Shown: positions 21,062 through 33,819, counted from the first letter of the stretch. The stretch: 64,000 nt of DNA from Tetracladium setigerum (GCA_031472005.1 PZJY01000002.1:1364001-1428000), one strand, 5' to 3'. The notes: generated by a model not told the origin, from the sequence alone. A program made the numbers and translations.

Positions 21062-21915
21062 GTGGGTTATTACAGGCGTTTAATGGATGGATTATGAGAA
21101 TGGTAAAATATTACCCAAGCGTTTTGGCAACGGGTGGGACTTCATTCGCTGAAGTCGGGCAGCGAATATGAGCCAATGGCTTGTACTGTCGTTAAGCACA
21201 AGAGCGTTTATCAGGGCCTGAAGCGATGAGTTGTGAGCGATCTTCAAAGATCTCGTTGTGGGGACATGATTCTACCATTTGTAAAAACTTCCCTCACTTG
21301 AGGATTACCCAGTAGCGAGCAGGACGATGAAATACCAATTTTTGTTAAACCAGCCGTATTCAAGCTCTGGCGTTTTGCCACTATAAGCTTCGTGGTCTCT
21401 CTTCGTTTATCGTTTCCTTTTCAACTCACATTTGGAATCCTGAAAGGCAAAAGTTTCTTGCGCGTCAATCGAAAGTCGGAATAAGAGACGAGACATTATG
21501 CCACCATACAAGACATTTATAGAACTCTTCGAGGACTACAGTTGAGAGGAAATGTCGATGTAGACTCTGCTTCATAGATCAACAGGCGCTCAGCTTTTTG
21601 CTTCTCCGCGCACTAGTGGTGAGGCACTCGAGTGCAGTTGCAACAATACGGAGCCCATGACTAAACTACGCGATGTCATGTGCTAGAAATGCGACTTGAA
21701 TAAACAGGTAATATCTTAACTAACAGGCTTCTCGGATTACTGAGCTCTTGAGTTTCCCTGCGTTTCAGTTTCTCCTTAGCCCAAGCGAAGTTGTGTATGC
21801 TCATTAGCTAGGTAGCTTTCGTCCTTAATTGCTGCCATCTACCCATTCTCCCATTCTGTACGTCCGGCCTCTAACACATATCACTCCTCTCAAGCTCACC
21901 TTCTCCAAGTCAAAT
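21062..21915. other. Intergenic, nothing recognised
   Basis: 854 bases between ISU1 and the ammonia-lyase-like gene, in tandem orientation. I see no ORF of note, RNA or repeat. Confidence 0.6.
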
Positions 21916-23063
21916 ATGACGGCCCAAATCTTCACCAATCCACATCGCAAACCATCAGCTCCGATCCCACATGTTGATCCCAAAATCCGCGCCTTCCACC
22001 AATCTCTCCCTCAATACCGCATCACGCCTCTTCACTCCCTTCCCACAATAGCAAAAGACCTCAAGATCAAACATCTCCTCCTCAAAGACGAGAGCAACCG
22101 TCTTGGCCTCCCGGCCTTTAAAATTCTCGGTGCAAGCTGGGCGACCGCGAAAGCCGTCGCTCAGAAGCTCAACTTGCAACTCCGAGATGTGAACGATGAG
22201 TCTTCCACGAGCATTTCCATGGAGATAATAGGATTTGCCGCGCAAGCAGTAGGACTTGTGCTCTTCGCTGCTACAGATGGGAATCATGGACGTGCAGTAG
22301 CGAAGATGGCGGGTTATCTTGGGATCCAAGCAAGGATTTATGTGCCCAAGATGTTGGATGAGGAGGCAAAAGGAAAGATTAAGGGGAGGGTGCGGTGGTA
22401 GTTGTGGTTGAGGGGAGTTACGATGAGACTGTTTTGGAGGTGAAATTAGCTTGCGAGGAGTATCCTAATGGGAAGGGACTGTTGATTAGCGATACTTCCT
22501 TGGGAATTGGTGACGATGTTCCAGGATGGATTGTTGATGGATATCAAACCATGTTTGATGAGCTAGAGGAGCAACGTCCCGCGTTGACTTCTGGTAAAGA
22601 GATAACTCATGTACTGACCCCCGTAGGAGTGGGCAGTTTGACGCAGGCTGTTGTCACTCATTTCTCTCGAACATCGAAGTCTGAGAAGCCAGCGATAATT
22701 ACAGTAGAACCTGAGCGAGCAGCATGTCTCAAGGCGAGTCTCGAAGCTGGGAAAATGATCAGTGTGAACACGGGATATACCATTTGTACTGGAATGTGTT
22801 GCGGCACTCTTTCTGTGAATGGGTGGCCGGTTCTGAGGGATGGGGTCACGGCTGCAACGAGTGTCGATGACAAGATTGTCGATGAAGCTGTTAAAGAGCT
22901 TCGACTTCAAGGGATTGAAGCCGGACCCTGTGGAGCTGCTACTCTTGCGGGAGTGAGACAACTGTCGAGACTTGGAGCACTGGATCTAGGACCTGAGTCT
23001 GTGGTGTTGATTCTTTGTACTGAGGGCGCAAGAGGATACTCTCTCGTAACCGAGACGTCCTGA
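21916..23063 (+). CDS. PLP-dependent ammonia-lyase, diaminopropionate ammonia-lyase-like (fold type II), with an apparent frameshift
   Basis: Uninterrupted by introns. The first 156 codons (21916-22383) and the last ~225 lie in different frames, joined if one G is missing from the GGGG run at 22383-22386. The joined product is about 382 residues, a normal length. The PLP lysine is in AFKILGASWA (about Lys69), with the Gly/Asn loop ATDGNHGRAVA, then EGAVVVVVEGSYDETV, a phosphate-binding region and a C-terminal GPCGAATLAG segment. Members deaminate diaminopropionate, serine or threonine to 2-oxoacids. The substrate here cannot be told from sequence. The ATG at 21916 (CAAATATGACG) gives MTAQIFTNPHRKP, and the upstream in-frame codons lack ATG. 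Threonine dehydratase-like or another tryptophan-synthase-beta-fold enzyme is the alternative. Confidence 0.82.
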
Positions 23064-26000
23064 TATTTGACTCACTTTTCGCCAACATATCTGCTGCAAT
23101 ACAGATCAGACCATGGTCTTCAGATGGTATTGTCAGGTTTTTATGAAGTTGAATCAGACCACTTACGTCAAACTCAAACAAATAACCCACTGCCTTCTTG
23201 ATTTACTACTGACAGCTCGCCAGCATTTGGTTGGCTCTTTTGACGGAGATTATATTAGACACTGGTGAGTGAGCATGAGGTACATTAGAGACTGCACATC
23301 TTTATAAGTTTGTCGTAATTGTGCATAGCTTCAACCATTTCCAATTACCAAATGTGGTTTTAAAGTACATGTTAGTAACTGAAATCGAGAGGGTTGTTCA
23401 TGTCTCTTCACGGTGGCTGATATACCAGTTCTCCATTCTCCTACGAATACTGTAACAGAGGAAGGGGATATGCTTCTCCAGAGAAGAGTCGGCATACATT
23501 GGCAAGGTCTTATTTGAGGCATGGCTGTCGCGCTTGTGGGTGTCGTCCTATTTTTGCTCCTACGACGGGCCAAGTTCCTCGCACCTGTTGTGGACATGGC
23601 CACCTTACATCGAACGAAACATAGCCCAGCCAGCCATCTCATGTAAATGGGCTGTGGACTGGGTTGTCGATCCAGGAAATCCAAGCGAAGAACTCTTTGA
23701 TAACAATGAGAATAGGAGTTGTGCTCAATGCGCATTTTATGCTTTTGCGATGAATTTTGACTTTGCTTTGCCGCACCTTGTCATAAATACAGTAAAAGCC
23801 ACTGGTTGCAATTGATCAATGACCTGACCTGTTTGATATGATGACCAGACAACCGCGTCTTGGAGAGTGCTCGATTATTTCAAAAATAAAATATAGAATC
23901 AAGTACTGCAGTAGTTGGACAAGTACTCCGGAACATGCCCACATCTCTCATCGAGGACTGTGCCCAAGACGACCTCTCTATTCTTGAATATGATAGAAGA
24001 TGAAACCTCGAACCCACAATCTCAGTGGCCCGACGAATAGTTATCGGATGCTTTCTAGACATCGCGAGAGCCGGCAGAAGGAGACTAGAATATCTCCAAA
24101 CTTCAACGGTGTGGGTCTTCAGAGGGACACCGCGAGAGAGTAGGATCAAGTGCGATGTCTGTTCATCTGATGAGGAAGTAGTAGTAGTAGAAGAAGAATG
24201 GAAAACTCGCTGCCGGCCTCTCTCTCCAACACTGGTTTTCTCTTGGTGGAACAGCTCGAAGCAATGATGATACGCAACCAAAGCCGTCCACTCTCCAGCA
24301 GCTTCTGATGTGCCTTTGGTTGATAGAGAGAGTGAGGCAGCGTCTTTTGTGGGCACTTGTCATCTCATTTCTTTGGTATATTAAACACGGACGTACGAGT
24401 ACTGTACAGGAAAGGATGTATGTATCTTAAGTTCTTAACCTTAAGGTAGGAGGTCAGTACCTTTATGTACCGTGCCTTGCACGGTAGCGTGGAGCAGGCC
24501 GGATGTGCAAACTAGCTCCAGTCGCATTACTGCTGCTGTTGCTGATACTCCGTAATGATATCAACATCAACATCAACATCACCTTCTGCTTCTGCTTCAG
24601 GGATGTGAGTAGTGAGTGACTCGAGAGCGAGAGCAAGAAGTGCACCAAATCCCGAACACGGAACTCTAGGTGTTTTGTGGTTTCTTCTGGGGGCGGCTGC
24701 TCGCCGCATCGCATCATCCTTCAAGGGGTTCGCTTGCCACGAGAGAGCCAGGATCCAGGGGGCACCGACATCCCACATCCCAGACAGGCGGAATCGTAGG
24801 TCGTCACGTAGTTGAAGTTGGGTGCGCTCAGATGTCTCTGTTCTCTCTCCCAAAGGATGAAGCGGGTATCCGAGAGGGTGCGCCCCTTTGCCGTCCCGAA
24901 TATATTGATCAAATATACAGTAGAATCCTCGTACATCTCAACCAAGACGCGGATAATATATGATATCAAATCCCATAATTATTATGATCACTAGTACTGT
25001 CGCTGTGGCAAAAAGCAGGTACCGAAGAGAGGAAGCGAATGAACGAACGAACCAACAAAAACCAACGCAGGCATCGATCTTCTCCAATTACTCCAGTACG
25101 GAGTACCTTACCCAACCCTACCTTTCCTTACTCAACTACCTGCTGTACTACTCAGGGGCTCACTGCGACTGTGAGACTTGGCAACAACCCCCCCCGACCT
25201 GACATTAACAGGTCCCTACCTAGACAGACAGCAAGACAGAGACAGAGACACAGACAGACATATCTTCATCTTCACACCACGACTACAGTACAGTACAGCT
25301 CAGGCAAGACAGAAGCAGGAAGCTCAACCACCCAACTCTTCTGCACGTCTCCGTTGCTGTTGCTGCCTTCCCCTTTTCTCTCTCCCTCTCCTTCTCTCTG
25401 CTCCCTTCCCTTCCTCCTACGAGCAGACGGGGAACTCGGAAACCCGCAACCGGCATAAGACATTATTTCCATCCTCCTGTACAATTGTGGGCAGAGGCGT
25501 GCGGAGGAGACAAACTTGGGAGAGCGAAGACCGCCACAAGGAGACTTTCGAGAGCTTCAAACCTTATTGCAGAACGCCAGTGCCGCCTTCGAACTACTCC
25601 TACTCCTACGTCTACGTCCCTTGTTGTTGTGGGTGTGGGAACGGAACTGGAAAGTCGAGATAGGCGCCGCATCGCCATCTTCCACAACTTGGAAATACTT
25701 CGCGCGCCCCTTTCAACAACGGTAGTCAGCCCGCCAGCTGGCAACCATTGCGATCGAAAGCAATTGACGGGAACAATCGTGAAGGCATCGTCGGCATTGT
25801 CGGCCAGCCAGCAGCAGCGCTTCTCTGGCTCGCCCTCTTCCCTTTTCCCTATCGCTCGCTGTTCGCATCAGCGCGCAGCGAGTCAATTCGACCGCAATTG
25901 GCCAATTGTCCTCCTATTCACGACTACTGTACGCGCTTTGGAGGTGACCAGCCAGTCCATCCACCACGCAACTACCGCTCGCGATTACATATCCATCACT

Positions 26001-26355
26001 CAATAATCACTCCATCCCTCCATCACCACTACCACCACCTCGAGATCCGTGTCACATCCCACAGACAAAACGACCCATCTTCCTCCCTCGCTCCCTCCCT
26101 CCCTCAAACCACGAACACGTCCGGACACCCCTTCGCCCCCGCGGACAATACATATACACATAAACACACACGACGCAGAGATTCTCAACCTCGCGAACAT
26201 CTCAGATTTACGCGTTCTTGTTCCTGTCGACTATCTTCACGCCATCTTGGTGGGGCTACAGCACCTCAGCAGAAGCCGTCCATGCGCCATTCATCCCCCT
26301 GCTGGTTTTTAGTGCGACCGATCAACGACTGCTTGTTCGACTTCCCCTTTTGATA
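23064..26355. other. 3.3-kb intergenic region with a long C/T-rich leader to the MIT-protein gene
   Basis: The first 2 kb contain only short open frames with no resemblance, including 23880-24356 (-). From about 25,000 the sequence becomes rich in CCCTCC, CACA and CATCAC runs, typical of a long fungal 5' leader. Elements of the TACGGAGTAC/TACAGTAC type occur near 24395, 25094 and 25285. I see no convincing gene. Confidence 0.5.
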
Positions 26356-29300
26356 ATGAGTCGCAACACGACCGAGGATCCAGTTCAACAACCTTTCCAT
26401 GCGCCAACCTCCTCCTTCAATCTGCCTCAAAGATCCTTATCCTTCACCCAGCAGCAGCATGGGAGGCCCAGGATTGTGACGCCTCCCGACGAGTCGTTGG
26501 GGAACCTCAATCGCTGGTCCAAATCGACCGCCTCGAGCTCTCATTCTCACAAACGTTCGAACTCCTTCTCGCTTGCTGCCTTTGGAAAAAACGAATCCTC
26601 AAACAGTAACCCATCGCCTGGCAAGCTCCAAAAGAAACGCCCCTCCACATCTGGCGCTCCTGCGACGCACACTCGCATTAGCCCCCCAAAATTCGATCCT
26701 TCAACACTTCCCCTCCTGCCGCCAATAAACACTTTACCACACTTGCAGACCTCCATTACAAACGGATCTTCTCCCTTGAGCGGCCCCTACACCCCGTCAC
26801 CATCCACGGCACAGGTGCTGTCGGCCCTTCCTAAAACGGTCCCTGATTATTTTACGGCTTGGGAGGAACAGCCTCAGGACTTTTCTCAGCGTCGTGCGCA
26901 TTCCAGATCCAGATCTGCGAATAGAGAACCATCGCCGAACCCAGCTTTTGCATCATCGTATACACAGAACGGTGGTCCACCGGTCTCACGAGGTCATTCT
27001 CGACACCGCTCCCAGACCGCCAAAAGCAGTACGGGGACAACTTCGACTAATAGGAGTTCAAAACCACCCTCCCAGAAGGCAATGCTCTCTAAAGCTCTTC
27101 AGAAGGCCAATACCGCCGTGCTCCTCGACAATGCACAAAATTTCGAGGGCGCCATGCAGGCGTATTCCGAGGCATGCGCGTTATTGCAGCAGGTAATGGC
27201 GCGGAGCTCAGGAGATGATGATCGACGGAAGCTGGAGGCAATTGTAAGTATCGATGGAAGCATGCTTTGTGGTGAGGCTAATCTTTCACAGCGCAACACT
27301 TACACAAGTCGCATCAACGAATTAACAAAACTTGCTCCTCACCTGAGGGACGATGGAAAAGCACTACCGGCGAGACCTGAGAGTGGGGAATATAGAGGGG
27401 AGGAGCCGCAGTCTTCAGACATGGAAGAGGATGATGGTGCAATTTTCGAGATCGCAACAGCGACAAGAATCGCGAACGACCAATCTGCCGTTCCTGAGTA
27501 CCCTAACCGTTCGATACCTGCATCCCAGGTACCGCGACGGAGGGAGTCACTCATGCCATCGCCAATGGAATACAGACGAGGGAACACGCCAGATCCAAAC
27601 TTGGGACGGGCCTATTCTAAATCCCCTATGAGAGAATATATTTCCGAAACCAGCATCAGCCTCGCTCCTCCAATGGAGAGTCTGTACATGCCACCACCAC
27701 TATCTCCGCGTCGACCTCTGTCGCCGGTCGATTATGAAACTAATGGTAATATTCACGAGAGACAGAACTCATCTGATTTGCAAGTTCCAAATGTTACCGG
27801 ATTGTCGCCAATGAAAGGGCATAAGAGAGCCCCTAGCAATGAGTCCATGTCTTGGCTTGATACCATCGACGAATCTGGCGGCTCAGTAGTATCATCTAAC
27901 CATTCAAGATCTTCGTCTGTTGGTGTCAGGAGAAAGCACATCCGTGCTCCTAGTGGCGCAACAGAAGCAGAATTTGACGCTGCGCTGGATGCCGCGGTAG
28001 AAGCAGCTTATGATGATGGCTATGAACCCGAGGAACCAGAAGTAACTCGATATGACTACGACGACGACGATGAAATAGTAGCAAACGTCCGACGAAAGGT
28101 CGAACTGGCAAAGGAGAGGGTACGCCAAAGTGAACGTGAGGCAGCAATCCAGGAAGCACACGACAAGGAACGCAGAAGGCTACTTCAGCAACAACACCAG
28201 CAGTTTGTGCAAGACGATGATGATTATGACGAAAATGAGTCCGAAGAGGAAGAACGAATGCTCGAGGAGATGACAAGGGGCTATGTGATGGATGACTTTG
28301 AGTTTGGCCTTCAATCCAAGTCAGCACTTCCGAGAGAATCGGACTCGAGTGGCTTTTCCGGGCGGACTTGGAGCAGTTCATTGGCATCCAACTCAAACAT
28401 AACAACTGCTGGAACATCTCTGTCGACGGTTGCCGAGTTTTCGGCCGTTCCACAAGTACCCGCTCTACAATCCAGGTCGCCTCCTCCAATGCACCCACCA
28501 CCTTCTCAAGCCCTTCCGCAACCCCCATCACAAGGACTTCCACCTCCTCCAACACAAGCTCTCCCACCACCTCCGACACAAGCTCTTCCGCTGCCACCTT
28601 CCCAGGGACTTCCACCGCCACCAGCTGCCAGTTCCTTGCCATCTATACCGTCACAGAGTGTAAGAAGTAGGCGCCTTTCAGGTCAGAATGCAAAACAATT
28701 GAAGATAGAGACTGCGGCTCAAACATCGCCAACCCGTCAACCACTTCCCACATTACCTCCATCCATGCCGCCGCCCCGCATTCCAAATGACTTGAATTCT
28801 GGCCAACCAAAGTCCGGGAGCCTACCTTTACGACAACCTCAGCAAAGCATGGTCGGTCGGGCAACGATGAACCAGCAAGCACGACAAGCGTCTTCTCCGT
28901 TTCCTGGTCCAAATTCGGCAGATATATCACCCCCTACACCTGTCCTTACACAAGTGGTCACAAATGACAGCGATAGTCAAGTCCCGCGATCCGGTTCTCC
29001 AGGGCGGACTCAATCAAGGTCAGGGCTGCGCAAGAATTTCTCTTCATCGAGTTTGAAGAACATGAAGGGCCGTAATTTGTCTGTATCTGGCTTCGATGAC
29101 ATGTCAGATGCCTCGCCTAACACGCCAATGGGCTCACAATTCGCCACCAGGGATCCGAATAACAAGGTTCCTGCGATCCCAACTCTTCCAACACCAATTG
29201 CGGCTGCTTTCAAGGATCGAATGAATGGGGCTACAACAGGAGGCCTGTACCTTTTCGATAGTGACCTACAAGCTCCCGACACCCCAGGTGCTCTGAGTAC

Positions 29301-30227
29301 TCTTGGTGGTAACGCACCTATACCCCTTGAGCCTTGTCCGACTGAGTTCTTACTCCGCCCATTTTGGCTGATGCGTGCGCTCTACCAAACAATTGCGCAC
29401 CCTCGCGGCGGCTACATTTCCACCAAGCTGTTTGTGCCTCGGGACGTGTGGAGAGTCAAAGGTGTTAAACTCAAGGGTGTGGAAGACAAGATTGCTAATT
29501 GTGATTTCTTGACTGCGGCGCTACTAAAACTTGCACGAGTGGATACTTACGATGCCGATGCAGTGTTAGAGGAGATGCAACAATTGGAAGGCGCACTGGA
29601 GCAAGTCCAAGCTGTCTTGACGAAGAAGTTAGGCAATGAAGTCGGCGTGCAGGGGTCCGGTGGCATGTTCAAGGATGCTGGTGCTGATACCGATAATAAT
29701 GGTTCTGGTCCTAAATCGGCCAACCCCACAACCAAGTCGTCATCCTTCTCGTGGAGGCGATTGAGGGCAAAGAACTCAGCAGTGGGCTTAGCGAACAGCT
29801 ATTCAAACAAGACACCCACAAGTGACGGACCTAAAGATGGCTTGACCATGAGTACACTTCCCATGACTACCACATCTTTGGCGAAAGTCCGATTTTTGAA
29901 GCGCGACGTGAGCCAGCTACAATTTTCGGGGCCCCATGCAAGTTATATGAGTTCATTGGCAAGGCTATTCGATGCCGCACAGACTCTTGGTAAGTTCTAT
30001 TCATTCTGTCCAGGTTTAACATGGCTGACTCGGAACGTAGACCAAATTGCTCGTCAAGTTGAAGATCCAGGTCTCCGACATGCTGACAAGACCAAGTTGG
30101 TCTCGAGCTTTGCACTCGCCATGCCGCAGAGTTTTTCGGTTTCTACATTTGTCGCTTTGTACTCAACGATATCGGATTGCTCCTGGACAAATTTATCAAG
30201 CGAGGGAGCGAATGGGTTCTTGTTTGA
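26356..30227 (+). CDS. Large fungal MIT-domain protein, low-complexity and coiled regions, with an apparent frameshift near the C-terminus
   Basis: Three exons (26356-27243, 27292-29989, 30041-30227) encode about 1,257 residues after allowing one missing base near 30100. A Ser/Pro-rich N-terminus leads to an MIT three-helix domain (about 236-310; LSKALQKANTAVLLDNAQNFEGA), which in other proteins binds ESCRT-III tails. Intron 1 (48 bases, a multiple of three, no stop) cuts helix 3. Next come a charged coiled region with an acidic run, a Pro-rich array of PPPSQ/PPPTQ units (28480-28630), and a conserved C-terminal domain (CPTEFLLRPFWLMRALYQT; GGYISTKLFVPRDVW). The true ending lies in another frame: RFVLNDIGLLLDKF and EWVLV, stop at 30225. 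The precise function is unknown. Vesicle traffic or septum-related scaffolding is only a guess. Confidence 0.82.
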
Positions 30228-31049
30228 TTTGTTGCATATATAATACCCACCTGCACGCCTACGACGAGCTTGCAGTAATTTCTTACGTTTTTTTTTTGAT
30301 TTTTGATCACTCAGAGAGATGAACGATTAGTAGTGAGCAAGTACCAAACTTGCTTTCACGATCTTTTTTGCTTGTTAGAACAACAAGAATGAACAAACGA
30401 CTCATGAAAGATTAAGTCATGATTCACGGCCGACAATATTATTATTTCGGCAAAGTCCCTCCTTTCCGGTGATGAGAAGAAAGAGAGAGCTTCAAGCACG
30501 CACGTTAGCAGATATACATAGTGTTTACTTTTGTGGAGCTGTAGATACCATGCGAAAGAGGCGTGGCTTACCCAAACGATCATGAAGTAGCATTTTCTGG
30601 CGAGATGGCGCAAAAGAGAGGGAATATCTAGGGACGGATGTGCTTTTTCTGGGGGACATTTTCTGTGCATAATTCAATACCAAATTTCTCGTCTATTCGA
30701 CTTCTTTTGCCCGTGATATCTTTGCCATTCATTCATCCAGTACTGTAGAATCAAAAACCTTCTTATTTATACATTGGCTTCACCTTCAGGTTCTCCCTCG
30801 TCTAAGGGTAAATATGTCTCTTTCTCTCTTGTTACGGTGAGATTTGGATGGTGATAACACAATTACACGGGCAGAGTAGAGACGTACAGAAAGGGGCAGT
30901 CCAGTTTTCGTCGTAAACACAATCCGTTCATACACTCCTTCAACCCAAATGCCTCTGTTTCTATTCGTCATCCAACTCATTATAGTTTATTTTCATATCC
31001 ATCATTTAATGCCACGCTACCAACCTCAACGCCTATTGAGACCTGTTCT
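30228..31049. other. Convergent intergenic region, nothing recognised
   Basis: 822 AT-rich bases with short T runs (30286-30305). I see no gene. Confidence 0.6.
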
Positions 31050-33490
31050 CTAGAACTTGGCTTCCCTAACCATCCCACTTCGTTTCGTAATATTATACTC
31101 CACCCACTTCGCCACTCCCCTCCGTCCCGGAGCAACAACACTTCCCGGATTCATAACATGACACCCTTCATACGTAACACAAAACGGCGGTGCATCCGTA
31201 TCAGCAAGAACCATTGCTGTGGGAAGAGGATAAACCTGCAACGCGCTTGCATAGTCCCATAGAACGGGTCGAGTGGCCATACCGAACGGCGACAGGTATC
31301 CCTGATCCAGAATCGTTTTGACGAGTTTTTGTGCGGTGTGAAGATCGCTGTCGGAGATTGCTGTTGATGCTTGGGCAGTATGGGATTCGGCAGCTTGGAC
31401 ATCGGTGTCAATCTCAATCTCAATTCCATTCTCTGGTGGAGGCGTGGGTGTGGAATCGTTCGCGGGAGGCGTGCCTGTCATTTCTATGTCCTCTTCTCTT
31501 TCGGGATTTGGTTGAGAGGATGAGAATTTGACGGCAGTTCGACGGAGACGGCTGGACATATTGTCTCTCAGAAGAATAATTTCATGGGTTGGGCCAAAGA
31601 TTGATAGGCGTGAAGGGTTGCTAGTCCAGATTGCTTCGCCATCAGTTTTTGTGCCTTTCTCTTTTTCGGCTTCTGCATTGGCGGCTGCAAATACTCGCTT
31701 AACCCTTGATGTAAACATATCTGGGACGCCTTTCCGAGGCAAAGTTGTCGCAGCACCGGCTGAGAATGAAGATGCCCATCCGTCATTATCTCCTGGAACA
31801 AATATGAACGTTGCGGATTGGAGAATGCTTGGGTATTCGGAGAGGGTAGATGCCAGACTGTCGAAGTATTCTTTATACTCGATACTGCCACCGCTTCCAC
31901 CTCTTGCCATGACAGCGTGTTGAGCAAAGTTCCCATAAGAACAAATGTCATTGGCATGTCTTCTTCCGGCTCGCTCATGTATATTCCAAGGATCTTCTTT
32001 AAGGCTTGGAGTGATTGAGGTTGGTCGAGGTTCACTTCTCCAATGACTATCATTCTGCCTCTCCCTCCCGTGTCGGCGTCGCCTGTCAAGCGCTTCAACA
32101 GGCGATGCTCTAGCTTTCGCATTTTTGACCCAACCGCCCGTTCGCTCCCGACACCTAAAAAGTCTACCCATCCAAATCCACCGCCAGCAGTGATGTCGCC
32201 GTCGCCGTTCGTGCCACCCACTCCTAAAGTCACTGTACGTCTTTCGCATGGTGGTCCACCGATGAAAAAACCAATGAACTTACCGCCAATCGTTCCACCT
32301 ACTCCTCCCGTATTTCCGAGCCCTCCCCCGTCTCACTATCTTCTTCATAAGTACCATCCACCAGAACGATCATTCCAGGCGCAAACCAAGCTCCATCTTC
32401 AGGAATCGGTTTCGCATGGGTGAGATCCAGAGCAATGCTTCCACTGAGATCATTGATAGCCAGAGTTCCCGTTGGTGAGATGGTAAGCAACCCAAGAAGC
32501 ATATGGTTGCTTCCATTTCGTCCGAGGAGATTTGCAATTGGGGTCAGCTTGTAAGATTGCTGTGCAGTGGCAAGTGAGGATGAGGAGCGCTTGAGAGAAG
32601 GTTTAGAGGTTTCAAAAGTTGGTGTCTGAAAGGACTCGTTTCGTAGTAGCCGCTGATGAATGAGGTGGTATCGATTTCGGAATACTTGCGTTTTGTGGGC
32701 AGCCGGAGGAAGTAGAGATGGCTTAGAAGTGTCCCTAGCCATATTAGTGGTATTCTCGAAGTGAAGCAACTGAATCTTACAAGTCAAAATGCTTCTTTCC
32801 AACGTTATATAATAAACGTGGCTGTTCAAAAGCATCAATGACTTTCTGCCATTTCCTGGGGTCGGCCAAATCATCATGTTCCTCTTCGTCCACCTCCAAA
32901 GAGGACATCCCAAAGCTCGACTGACTGTCATCTCGTCCCAAAGGGTGAGGTCTTAATCCAAGCTTCGCGTGTGATACATTCCCAGTATGTGATGACCCCG
33001 ATATGCTGTTTTGTCGGCTTGGTTCTCGCGAGACCGAAATCCTACCGCCTACCATGCTTCCTTCGAGATTCTTCAATATGTCTTTCAAGTCGCTCCCATC
33101 ACCATCTACTATGACGCCTCCATTCCGACTCTTCCAGCTCCTTGCGACCTCCTCTAGGACCTTCTCTGCCAAACCTTCTTCACGCCATTCTGTCCCACAA
33201 TGTCTCCCGATGAAAGTGGCTAATACTTGTAGTGCGGAAGTAGTGAGCGTAAAGCTATACTTTTTTGTAAAGGTTCGAAAGGCTAGAGGGCGCAGGGTAG
33301 CTGGAGGCAGCAGTATGGGTAATATGCTGGCTGTTCCAGGCGCTTTCTCGACATTGAAGGGTCGGATGGGATGGACGGGAGTTCCAAAGGCGGGGCTTGA
33401 GGAAGGAATGGGATTTAATTGCGCCGGTGTTTGTATATGTTTGAAAATGGAAGCAGCTTTAGGCTTTTCATTTCCAATTGGTCGAGACAT
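31050..33490 (-). CDS. DPB2: DNA polymerase epsilon subunit B, with two apparent frameshifts
   Basis: Two exons (33490-32781 and 32734-31050, with a 46-base intron) encode about 798 residues once two missing bases are allowed for. Dpb2 is the essential B subunit that ties leading-strand polymerase epsilon to the CMG helicase. Marks: RPFNVEKAPGTASILPILLPP at the N-terminus, FRNRYHLIHQRLLRNESFQTP, the OB-fold (LTPIANLLGRNGSNHMLLGLL), GWVDFLGVGSERAVG, and the inactivated calcineurin-like phosphoesterase region (FVFVPGDND-like, here FIFVPGDNDGW), ending WVEYNITKRSGMVREAKF. The frame breaks after YEEDSETG (CCCCC at 32325-32329 or CC at 32316, + strand) and inside FVLMG/NFAQHAVMARGG (CCC at 31932-31934). 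The start is in a shared promoter with the histone chaperone gene. Because the gene is essential, sequence error is preferred over decay. Confidence 0.92.
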
Positions 33491-33819
33491 GGTTTTAATC
33501 AGGTGAAGGAATTCAGAGAGTTTTTCTTCTTCTGGTGGTCGCCAGAATTGTAGAGTTGTCAGAGATCAAAGAAAGTAGTGAGACGCGACGACCGCGTTTT
33601 CACGCGAAAACCTGCATGTGGGGGAGCATCATGCAGCCGGCAGAAGAGCTCCAAACTTCGAGCTTCAACACACCACCATTGCTCTCCTTAACTCTTCACC
33701 TTTTTATCGAATCAGTGAGTTTGATACGTAATTCCATCTCCCAAGCGTATCTACTTTACTTCACGAACAAATCATCAACATTTTACAGCAAGCAATTCAT
33801 CCTCCTCTCCTCCTACACC
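33491..33819. other. Divergent DPB2/NASP-like promoter (329 bases)
   Basis: A short shared promoter. Its notable content is the triple ACGCG cluster at 33583-33606. The remainder is a pyrimidine-rich leader before 33820. Confidence 0.6.
33583..33606. promoter_or_regulatory. Three clustered ACGCG cores (MCB/MBF-type)
   Basis: ACGCG lies at 33583-33587 (+), 33593-33597 (-) and 33602-33606 (+). The last two sit within CGCGTTTTCACGCGAAAA, which also resembles an SCB/E2F-type element. MBF binds ACGCG and drives G1/S transcription of replication genes, which matches both flanking genes. Binding is inferred. Confidence 0.6.

Noticed and set aside
24005..24040. CTCGAACCC stretch resembling a tRNA T loop
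   Set aside because: The flanking T-stem does not pair and there is no D arm or acceptor stem.
23880..24356. 158-codon minus-strand frame
   Set aside because: Low-complexity serine runs, no motif, gene-poor region.
27950..28642. 230-codon minus-strand frame opposite the MIT gene
   Set aside because: Compositional mirror of acidic and Pro-rich coding sequence.
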